Shown one piece after another: positions 1-15,644 of a DNA stretch of 64,000 nt. The position numbers were made by a program, and so were the translations under genes. The DNA comes from Dryobates pubescens. Lineage: Eukaryota > Chordata > Aves > Piciformes > Picidae. The notes beneath the pieces are model-generated. The model saw only the letters and a list, made by a program, of their open reading frames with translations, had not been told where the DNA came from and did not search any database. The DNA lies in assembly GCF_014839835.1 (NCBI RefSeq), contig NC_071633.1, positions 19,645,001 to 19,709,000 of the forward strand, in the 5' to 3' direction. Numbering within the stretch: position 1 is the first letter of the stretch; every line of letters begins with the position of its first letter.

Positions 1-356
1 CTCCCCACAGCAGGTTCCCAGGGAGCTGCACCCTGCAGTGCTGCTGGCACTGAGGCCTCTGCAGTAACTCTACCTGTGGAGCTCCCAGGGACCCGGCAGA
101 GGTGCTGCCCACCACCCCACACCCTCACTGCAGCGCTGTGGGCTCCTCCCCTCTGCCACCCCAGTGGGCACCAGGCCCTCCCTGCTGACCCACAGCCTTA
201 CCTGTGTGCTGCAGGGCCAGCTGCCCCCCTGCTGTCCCCACAGCAAAGCCACCCGCTGCTGCTGCCAGCCCTGGGGCCATGCTCCCACAGGCTCCTCCAG
301 GCTGCAGGGAAGCAGAGAGCTGGGAAGGACAGGGGAGGGTGAACTGAAACCCAGCA
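1..356. other. Unassigned sequence at left edge
   Basis: I recognise no exon, RNA or repeat here. If a minus-strand gene starts at 1395, as synteny suggests, this could be one of its introns. Both strands carry open stretches, but they have no family resemblance and are typical of GC-rich DNA with few stops. Confidence 0.4.
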
Positions 357-433
357 TCAAAGGAGGGGGCTGATGATCCCCTCAAAGGAGGGGGCTGATG
401 ATCCCCTCAAAGGAGGGGGCTGATGATCCCCTC
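357..433. repeat. 25-bp direct repeat, three copies
   Basis: Three head-to-tail copies of a 25-bp unit containing GGAGGGGGCTGATGATCCCC. The copies look essentially identical. They abut the 3' end of the neighbouring reverse-oriented CR1 fragment. Confidence 0.85.
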
Positions 434-872
434 ACGTGGAGTAGTTTGGGGTGGAAAGGACTCTAAAGCCTGTGGAGCCCAACCACTGCCAGGTCACCAC
501 CAAACCACCTCCCTCAGCACCCAACCTGCAAGGTTCAGAACCCCCTCCAGGGATGGGGACTCGCCCCCTGCCCTGGGCAGCCTGGGCCAGGCCTTGACAG
601 CCCTCAAAATGAAGACATTGCTCCTCCCTCCTGTCCACACTACACCTCCCCCCGGGGCAACTCAAAACCATTTCCTCTCATCCTGGCACTTGTTCCTTGG
701 GAGAAAACCCAACCCCCACCTGGCTCCGACCTCCTTCCAGGGAGCTGCACAGAGCCAGCCTCTTCTTCTCCTGGTTGAACGCCCCCAGGCCCCTCAGCTG
801 CTCCTCACCACCCTGTTCTCCAGACCCTTCACAACTTCCTGGCCCTTCCCTGGGCACCTGCCAGCCCCGCAG
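434..872 (-). mobile_element. CR1 LINE 3' fragment
   Basis: Read on the minus strand this is the 3' part of a CR1 element. It contains the usual signatures: a purine-rich segment with GCTGAGGGGCCTGGG, then a CCCAGGCTGCCCAGGGCAG-like core, then a tail ending in a short GGAAAGGACTC-like block at the low-coordinate end. No reverse-transcriptase coding part is visible, so it is a 5'-truncated copy. The 5' boundary is approximate. Confidence 0.75.
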
Positions 873-1142
873 TATCCTTTCTGGAGTGCAGGGCCCACAG
901 CCGACCCCAGGCCTCCAGGAGTGACGATCCCTGCGCTGGTCCCGCTGGCGCAGGCCAGGCTGCTGCTGCGCTTCTCGGCCCCCGGGGCACAGCCTGGCTC
1001 CTGCCCGGCCGCTGTCACCTGCAGCTCCTTTTCCACCGGGCAGTCCCCAAGCACCGCCCCCGGCCTGGGGCCTCCCTGGGGCTGTGTTCCGCAAGGGCAG
1101 GACGCGGCCTGGCTGAGCCTCATCGCACCGGCCCCGGGCCAG

Positions 1143-1340
1143 CGACCGGAGCCCGCGGGCTCGCTCCCTGCCCGGGCTCGCTCCCTGCCCGGGCTCGATC
1201 CCCCTGCCCGGGATCCCCCTGCCCGGGCTCGCCCCCGTGCCCGGGCTCGCTCCGCCTGCCCCCTGCCCGGGCTCGCTCCGCCTGCCCCCTGCCCGGGCTC
1301 GCTCCGCCTGCCCCCTGCCCGGGCTCGCCCCCGTGCCCGC
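1143..1340. repeat. CpG-rich minisatellite (CCTGCCCGGGCTCG units)
   Basis: The word GCCCGGGCTCG recurs about nine times. Three larger units near 1248-1335 carry CGCTCCGCCTGCCCCCTG between the words. It lies inside the CpG island upstream of PSMD13 and would fall in intron 1 of a divergent gene starting at 1395. Confidence 0.8.
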
Positions 1341-1352
1341 TCGCGCGCTCAC

Positions 1353-1395
1353 CCGCCGCCAGCAGCCGGCCGCCGCGCCGCGCGCCGCGCTCCAT
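1353..1395 (-). CDS. Candidate first coding exon of a divergent gene (SIRT3 by synteny only)
   Basis: On the minus strand an ATG in a strong Kozak context (GGCCATGGAGC) opens an arginine-rich 14-codon reading frame, MERGARRGGRLLAA. It ends at a good donor, G|GTGAGC. An Arg-rich, acid-poor start could be a mitochondrial presequence, as expected for SIRT3, which is head-to-head with PSMD13 in mammals. No sirtuin domain lies in the window, because downstream exons would be beyond position 1. The identity rests on synteny alone and the exon could be spurious. Confidence 0.3.
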
Positions 1396-1690
1396 GGCCG
1401 GGGCCGCGCTCGCCGCCGGGCACCGCGCGCGGCGCTACCGCAAAGCCTCGAGCAGCCGCGCGCGCAGCCCCGCCCCCACCCCCCGGCGCCGCGCCCCCCC
1501 CGCCGCGTTTCGGCTTCTTCCGGGGGGTTCGCGCGGAGGCCGCGGGCGGGCGGCGCGCGCGGCGTTGCCGCGGTGACCGCGACGCGGGGGGGGGGGGGGG
1601 GGGGGGGAGCGGCGCGTGCAGGGGGAGCGGCGCCGAGGGGCCCTACGGTACCCAGCGTGCCCCGCGTGCCCCGCGCGCTGCCGGAAGTGA

Positions 1691-9508
<7,818 letters not shown>

Positions 9509-9735
9509 AGCCCCTGGCACTGCCCCTGGAGAGCAACCCTGCTGCCTGTGCCAGCAGCACTCACCACTGACTGCCCTGCACCCCGTTGGAGGGGAGGGTG
9601 GGCAGAGGAAGTGACCTTTTGCTGTCAGCCCTTTGGTGCTTGGAGGCAGGATGTCCCTACCTGCTGCCAGGGGTGCCACTGACCAGGGGGCTCCCATCCT
9701 GCTCTGGCACGGCAGGGCTGAGGCTCCTGGTGGTG

Positions 9736-9836
9736 CTGGGGGGGCAGCAGGCTGTGCTGGGGGCTGGGGGGGGGCAGCAGGCTGGGCTGGGGGCTGGGGG
9801 GGGGCAGCAGGCTGTGCTGGGGGCTGGGGGGGTGGC
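9736..9836. repeat. 35-bp G-rich minisatellite in PSMD13 3' UTR
   Basis: Three units containing GGGGGCAGCAGGCT and GTGCTGGGGGCTGGG lie between the stop codon and the poly(A) signal, so they should be transcribed into the 3' UTR. The G runs could form a quadruplex in the mRNA. Confidence 0.85.
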
Positions 9837-10139
9837 TTGCTGGGTGCAGGGGCGGCAGAGGCTCCTGCTGCTGTTGTGTGGAGCAGGACCCGGTGGTGTT
9901 GGCCTTAGGAGGCCTTGACCTTCCCACAGGCCTCTCCCCCTGCCCCTGCAGCAGCACTCCCCCAGACCCTCTCTCTCCCTTTGCTCTCTGCCTCCACAGC
10001 CCCTCCCCCCCTGCAGCAGGGCAGTGTTCCCTCCCCACAGGGCTTCTGCAGGGTCACTGCTCAGTGGCTGTGTTTGTCCTCGGGGGTGGTTGTCTCTTCC
10101 CCACACTCTGTGCTGAGGTGAGGTGCAGCAGCACTGCTG

Positions 10140-10145
10140 AATAAA
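10140..10145 (+). terminator. PSMD13: Poly(A) signal AATAAA of PSMD13
   Basis: Canonical AATAAA about 630 bases after the PSMD13 stop. It is the first canonical hexamer I see downstream and is followed by TG-rich sequence. It implies a 3' UTR of about 650 nt. Confidence 0.75.
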
Positions 10146-10165
10146 CTTCTCTGCCTTCCCTGTGC

Positions 10166-10850
10166 CCTGCTGCTGGCTTTGGCCTCTGCAGGGCCAGCAG
10201 AGAGCAGCCTCTGAGCTGCCTTGGAGCGTCCTGCTACAGACCCTCTGCCCAAGAGCAAGGCTCCAAACGGCTGCTCCAGAGAGTTGCTTGGAGTGGAGCC
10301 CCTTGGCCTGTGCTCCCTGCAGCTCCCCTGCAGGAGGCTGTGCTCCTGCTGCCTTTCCTGCAGCTGAGTAAGCACCCCTGGGCCAAAGAGGCTCCCCGAG
10401 GCCTCAGGCTCCTGTCCTGCTCTGGCCTCCTCACTGCTGCTTCAGAAGCAGCCAGCAGCCTCAGGGCTTTGCCTTGCTGCTGGGGGGGAAGTTGTTGTGG
10501 AAGCCTGGCCAGGTCCTGCTGCAGAGCCTCCTGCCTGCAGCAGTGTCCCCAGCTGGCTGTCAGCTGCAGGCTGGATGAGGGTCTCTGGACCCCCTCCTCC
10601 AGATCACTGGGAAGGCTCTGAGAGAGCCCTGGGGGCAGCAGCAGCCCCCAGCTGGGTTGGACTCCACTCCCCCCACCCCGCAGCCCAGGAGCAGCCAGGC
10701 TCCCCCGGAGCTGCCTGGGCTCTGCGCTGCACTTCCCTGCTCCTGCAGAAGGTAAAAGCTGCAGGGGGAGCCCCGGACCCCCCCCGGACCCCCCCTGCCC
10801 CCCGCGGTGAAGCAGAGCCGAGCAGCCCTGGGGCTGAGCGCTTGGTGACC
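10166..10850. other. Intergenic gap between PSMD13 and COX8B 3' ends
   Basis: The two genes converge across this gap. I see no further exon, RNA gene or CR1 copy. The sequence is CTGC/CAGC-rich without a clear tandem unit. Confidence 0.5.
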
Positions 10851-10856
10851 TTTACT
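10851..10856 (-). terminator. COX8B: Variant poly(A) signal AGTAAA of COX8B
   Basis: Minus-strand AGTAAA lies about 75 nt after the COX8B stop codon. AGTAAA is a known variant of the polyadenylation hexamer. Its position gives a plausible short 3' UTR, which also holds a small (GGCTC)n run near 10905-10922. Confidence 0.45.
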
Positions 10857-10929
10857 GAGCAGGCTGGCAGGGTCCTTCCTCGGCGCGGCGCTCCGCGGCC
10901 CGGCCCGGCTCGGCTCGGCTCGGCCCCGC

Positions 10930-12465
10930 TCACTCGGGCCGGCTCCTGTAGTGCTGCACGTGTGCCAGGACCCAGGCGCTGGGGGCCAGGAAGGACACGA
11001 ACAGGGCAGCCATGGCCAGGGCTTGCTCCTGCCGGGGGAGAGGGCCAGGCTTAGCGGGGGCTGCAGCGGGGCTGCTGCCTGCTGCTGCTCCCGGGGCAGG
11101 AGGGGGAGCGCGGGGGGCTGTGTCCCCCCGCCACGGGCACCCGGGGGCAGAGGGAGGGAGCCTGGGGTGAGCAGAGCGGCTGCCCTGGGGCTCGGTGGGG
11201 CTCTCCGGGTCTGTCCCCACCGCACTCTGTGTCTCTAGGGGGCAGAGGGCAGCAGGCAGGGCTGCAGGTGCCGGCAGGGCTGCGGGAGCCGGCAGGGCTG
11301 CGGGAGCCGGCAGGGCTGCGGGTGCCGGCAGGGCTGCGGGAGCCGGCAGGGCTGCGGGAGCCGGCAGGGCTGCGGGAGCCAGCAGGGCTGCAGGTGCCGG
11401 CAGGGCTGCGGGTGCCGGCAGGGCTGCGGGAGCCGGCAGGGCTGCAGGTGCCGGCAGGGCTGCGGGTGCCGGCAGGGCTGCAGGTGCCGGCAGGGCTGCA
11501 GGAGCCGGCAGGGCTGCGGGAGCCGGCAGGGCTGCGGGTGCCGGCAGGGCTGCAGGTGCCGGCAGGGCTGCAGGAGCTGGCAGGGCTGCAGCAGCCACCA
11601 GCCTGACCTTCAGAGGGCTTCGGGCAGTGACTGGCAGCCAGCAGCCTCTTCTATTTCTGGCTGGGCTCGTAGGGCCCTGGCACCTTTCTCTCTTTCAGGG
11701 CTGGGAAGGGCATCCCCAGGCTCCTCTGCACTGAGGGAAGGCAGCAGGGGCTGAAGTCCACCGGGGTGACCCCAGCCAGGACTTGGGGTGACAAAGCTGC
11801 TCTGTTTCCAAGCTCCTTGCAGCAGCCTGGCAGGGGCTGCACAGCTCCTGTCTTGGTGGCATCCTCCCAGGGGAAGGCTGCAGGGGCTGACAGGCTCTGG
11901 CTCTGCCCGTGGGGGGACAGCTCCGGGGTGAGTGGCCCATGGCAGGGTGAGGACGGTGAGACCCAGGCCTGTCCCTGGGCTGGCAGCATGCCCTGAGGGA
12001 CTGGCAGTGCTATGCCCACCCCGAGGTGCTCAGGCTGCCCCACGCCTTGCCCTCCCTGGGGGCACCCTGGGCTGCAAGGGACCCTCAGCAGGGACCTCAG
12101 AGAGCTGGAAAGGGTAACATAAAATGGAATCATTTTACTGGCAGGGGAGCAGGCCCTGACACCCCCCCCCCCCCCCCCGTGGGGCACAGGCTGGAGCTGG
12201 CACTGCTCTGGGGGCTCCTTCCCTCCTTTCCCTTCCCCTCTTCACTCCCACCAAAGAGAATTTGGCTCTAATGGGGGTGGGTGGGTGGTGGTCATGCCCC
12301 TGGGAGCAGGTGGCTTCCCACCCCCCCCATTTCCAGCCCCCCCAGGTTACTCACAGCAGCAGAGACCTGGTGCTCAGGGGGCCTGGAGCTGATCAGTGCC
12401 CGGGGGCTGCGTGGGGCCCGCAGCAGGGAGCGCAGCAAGGCTGAGCCCTGCCGAAAGCCCAGCAT
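10930..12465 (-). CDS. COX8B: Cytochrome c oxidase subunit 8B (heart-type COX VIII), two exons
   Basis: Small nuclear-encoded subunit of respiratory complex IV in the inner mitochondrial membrane. Exon 1 is 12465-12355 (37 codons) and exon 2 is 11028-10930 (32 codons plus stop), giving 69 aa; bovine COX8B has 70. Exon 1 starts MLGFRQGSALLRSLLRAPRS, an Arg/Leu-rich, acid-free mitochondrial presequence. Exon 2 starts EQALAMAALFVSFLAP, matching the SPKEQAIGLSVTFLSF junction of mammalian COX8B. It continues with SAWVLAHVQHYRSRPE, the single membrane helix and its matrix or intermembrane tail. The splice sites are GCT|GTGAGT and CCGGCAG|GAG, in phase 0. The gene sits between PSMD13 and PGGHG, where mammalian COX8B lies. 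It looks intact, whereas human COX8B is a pseudogene. The intron is mostly an 18-bp minisatellite. Confidence 0.9.
11252..11596. repeat. 18-bp minisatellite in COX8B intron
   Basis: About 19 copies of an 18-bp unit, GCAGGGCTGCGGGTGCCG, with G/T and A/G variants at fixed positions. Because 18 is divisible by three, it reads as open Ala/Pro or Ala/Gly repeats on both strands. These are artefacts and not coding. It takes up about a quarter of the COX8B intron. Confidence 0.95.
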
Positions 12466-13100
12466 GGCTCTGGGGTGAGTGGCTGCTCTGCCCGGGGCTG
12501 CTCTGCCTGGGGCTGCTCTGCCTGGGGCTGCTCTGCCTGTGCCTGCCTGCAGCTGTCCAGCCTGTCACTGTCACCACTGTCACCACTGTCACCCCCCTCC
12601 CTGCTGCCACCCCCCCCAGCACAGGGCTTGCTGCTCTCCCAAGGGCACAGAGCTCTCCAGCTGCAGGCTGTGCCCAAAGTCCTCACAGCAGTTGTTGTTT
12701 TTTCTTTCCTTAAGCTTTTTTCCTTCTCCTCTCAGCCCCCAAAGCCCCTGGCCCACTCCAGCCAGGAGGGACCTCAGTGCTGCTCTGCTGGAGAGCTTCC
12801 TCTCCCTGGCTCCTGAGCTCTGCCAGCACTCAGACTCTGCCCAGGCTGCTGTGGTGTGAGGCAGAGCTCTGTGCAGGGAGCAGGACCCTGCTTGTCCTGC
12901 CCAGGCTGCTGCCTTCTCCACCTGCCTTTGAGGCTCAGTGTCTGCAGAGGCTCAGCCCCAGCTGCTCCTTTCACGGTGAGACCTGGCCCCAGGCTGCCTG
13001 AGGAGATCCACTGCCCTTGTCTGATCCAGGAGGGCTGCAGCTTGCACAAGCAGCATCCAGCCTGCCCCAGCCCCACTGCGGGAAGCCCTGAGCCTGGCTC
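12466..13100. other. Sequence upstream of COX8B
   Basis: This should contain the COX8B promoter (minus strand), but I see no TATA box. There is a 15-bp repeat (GGGGCTGCTCTGCCT, about four copies) at 12484-12545 and a pyrimidine-rich stretch near 12690-12730. No coding exon is recognised. Confidence 0.45.
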
Positions 13101-13108
13101 TGGCTCCT

Positions 13109-13240
13109 CCCAGCTGGGGATGCTTGCCAGCAGCAGTGCTGGCCCTGCAGCTGCATCTCAGCCCAGCTGGGGATGCTTGTCAGCAGCTGTGCTGGCCCTG
13201 CAGCTGGGGATGCTTGTCAGCAGCAGTGCTGGCCCTGCAG
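13109..13240. repeat. About 45-bp direct repeat, three copies
   Basis: Three copies of CAGCTGGGGATGCTTG followed by TCAGCAGCAGTGCTGGCCCT, spaced 35 to 50 bp apart, between COX8B and PGGHG. Confidence 0.8.
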
Positions 13241-14150
13241 CTGTCTCAGCCCAGCTGTGTCCTCACCCCTGCAGCCAGCCCTGCAGAGCTTGCCAGGGCT
13301 TGTGTGGAGCTGCTCAGAGCTCTTCCCAAAGCTGGGAATGCCAACTTCCTGACTCCTTGCAGCTCCTGGGGTGTCAGTGGTCCCAGGAGGCTCTTCTGCA
13401 GCATGGGGCTGGGCCCCTGGGGGGAGGTCAGAGCTCCCTTCCCAGCACAGCTGCCTCGGGACTGTTACCTCTGGTGGCCTCCGTGGGCTGCATGCGTGGG
13501 GGGTGGTCAAGCACAGCTTTGGTGACAGATGACTCCTGGTCTTTAAGAGCAGTGAGAGACTCCTGCCCTCGACTCTGCTGCCTGCAGGTAGCTTTCCAAA
13601 AGCTTCCCTGTGGCTCCCTGCCCAGCAGAGCCTCCTCCCAACCCGGTGACCATCGAGGATCTCCATCCATCAGGCAGGAGGAGGAGGGGCGACAGAGCCT
13701 CCAACAGCAAAGGCTTTCCTTGGGAGCCCCTGTGAGATGAGAGAGAGGAACTAGTGATGCTCAGGAGCCCTCCAGGTGCCAGCTCACACTCACTCTGCTT
13801 CCCCTTAGCTGATTTTCCAGGGCAGGGCCATGCTCAGCTGTGCCTCTGGGAGCTGCTTTTAGCGGTGGGAGTCCTGAGCCGGGCGTGGTGGCAGCAGTTC
13901 TCCTCTCAGGTAGGAACATTGCCCCAGGTGCTGGGGAGCAACAGAGGAGAGCTGCCCTGGCCAGAGGGCTCCCCCGGGGCTCCCCCGGGGCCCTGCTCAC
14001 GTTTCCTGGGTGGCTTTCAGGGGAGAGATGGTCGGAGGCTGCTTCATCTCTCCCAGTGCCTCCTCCCCAGGGCACAGGACAGCCCCAGGACCTCTGCTGC
14101 CCACCACGGGTTGTGAGCTCCTCTGGGCAAGCACCTGGGGGGCAGGAGCC
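13241..14150. other. Intergenic sequence with no recognised gene
   Basis: Mammals have NLRP6 between COX8B and PGGHG. I find no PYD, NACHT or leucine-rich-repeat-like peptide on either strand here or anywhere in 12466-15600. I see no CR1 copy either. Confidence 0.45.
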
Positions 14151-14157
14151 AGTTCTG

Positions 14158-14498
14158 CCTGCGGGGTTGGGGCTGTTTGGGTTGGGTTTGGATTGCTTTG
14201 GTTGTTTGGGTCTGGTGGTTGTTGTTTGCTTTGGGTTGTTTGGGGCTGGGGTTGTTTGCTTTGGGTTGTTTGGGGCTGGGGTTGTTTGCTTTGGGTTGTT
14301 TGGGTTGTTTGGGGCTGGGGTTGTTTGCTTTGGGTTGTTTGGGGCTGGGGTTGTTTGGGTTGTTTTGGGTTGTTGTTTGCTTTGGGTTGTTTGCGGCTGG
14401 GGTTGTTTGCTTTGGGTTGTTTGGGGCTGGGGTTGTTTGGGTTGTTGTTTGCTTTGGGTTGTTTGCGGCTGGGGTTGTTTGCTTTGGGTTTGTTTTGT
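14158..14498. repeat. T/G-only minisatellite upstream of PGGHG
   Basis: Units of roughly 28-30 bp built from GTTGTTTGCTTTGGG, TTGTTTGGGGCTGGG and variants. The plus strand is almost free of A and very low in C, giving strong strand asymmetry. GGG runs recur every 6-12 bases. It ends in an A-rich stretch at 14515-14570. Confidence 0.9.
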
Positions 14499-14579
14499 TT
14501 TTAAGGAGGAGAGGGGAAAAAAAAGTTTAAAAAGTAAAATAAAACAAGAAAAAGGGTTAAAAAAAAAAAGCAACCCCAG

Positions 14580-15192
14580 GAGCGATTTCCTTCCTCCTGC
14601 TGCTGGGCGACTTCCGTCCTGCCCCGCGGCCAGCCGCAGCCTCTGCTCCGCCGCCGGAGCCCCGCGGCCAGCCGCAGCCTCCCGCTCGGCGCTGGGGGTT
14701 GCAGCTTCTCGGCGCTGGGGATTGCAGCTTCTCGGCAGGCAGCGCCAAGGTTTTGGTCCCAATCCCCCCTCCCCTCGGGCAGCGGGAGGCTGAGCCCCCC
14801 CGGAGCTGCCCGGGAGGGGTTTCGGTGCTGCCAGCCCAGCCGGGGAGGTGCTCTCGCCGCGCCGGGGCCACCCCAGCTCGGATTCCGTGTTGTAGTGCGT
14901 GGGGCTGCCAGGCACCCCCGGAGCTGGCTGCGTGTCCGGTGCTCGCTCCGCTGCCTGCCTCTCAACGCCTTGCAATGTCTTTTCGTACAGCAGGGGGACA
15001 GAAAGCTGCTGCCCCGGCGAGCCGCCGCCCGGAGCCCAGCTGGAGGTGCAGGAGCGAAGGGGAGCGCAGGGCTGCGGCGGGCCGGGGACCTCTGAGAGCG
15101 CAGAGCAGCCTCCGACAGTGTCACAGGGCAGCGCTGGGAGCAAGAGCAGGCGAGGAGAGGAAGGCTGCTGGCTCGTCTTGGGAGAAACTGGT
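14580..15192 (+). promoter_or_regulatory. PGGHG: CpG-rich block, probable PGGHG promoter and 5' UTR exon
   Basis: The block is CpG-dense compared with its flanks. It ends with a segment closing at a good donor (GAAACTG|GTGAGG, about 15190). The exon carrying the PGGHG start codon is preceded by an acceptor, GTCCCTCAG, ending at 15632. A non-coding first exon here spliced to 15633 would place the ATG 12 nt into exon 2. This is inferred from composition and splice signals. Confidence 0.45.
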
Positions 15193-15644
15193 GAGGGGCT
15201 GCGCTGGGGAGGGATGGCAGAGAGGGAAGGGGTGAGGAGATGGGGAAGTCACAGAGCTGAGGTGGGCTGGGGAGGTTTGGGTGAGCCAAGGAGCTGCTTT
15301 GCTTGCCTGGGAGCTGCTGGAGCCCAGAGGGGACAAGGGGACCTGCAGGGGAGGGAGCCAGCCCTGGGGGAGCAGGAGACCCACCCCAGGCACTGGGCTG
15401 TGGGAGCACTGCCGCTGGAGGTGCTGGTGGAGCAGCTGGGGCTGGGTGGTTGGTTGGACTTGGTGATCTTGGAGCTCTCTTCCAGCCTGGCTGACTCTGG
15501 GAGTCTGTGTCGTGGAGGCCCTGGGAAGGCAGCAGGGCTGGGGGGCAAGCAGCCAGCTTTGAGGGGAGCGAGCTGGGCAGGCGCCAGGGGCACCTTCAGC
15601 CTCTGCCCCTGGCTGTCCTTGGTGTCCCTCAGCTCAGGCTGCTG

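Noticed and set aside
13761-15143. A 460-codon minus-strand frame rich in Gln, Pro, Thr and Asn
   Set aside because: Most of it is the T/G minisatellite read on the other strand and GC-rich flank. The low-complexity peptide has no family resemblance.
12466-15600. An NLRP6 orthologue, expected here from mammalian synteny
   Set aside because: No PYD, NACHT or leucine-rich-repeat segments were seen on either strand, and the interval is only 3 kb and largely repetitive.
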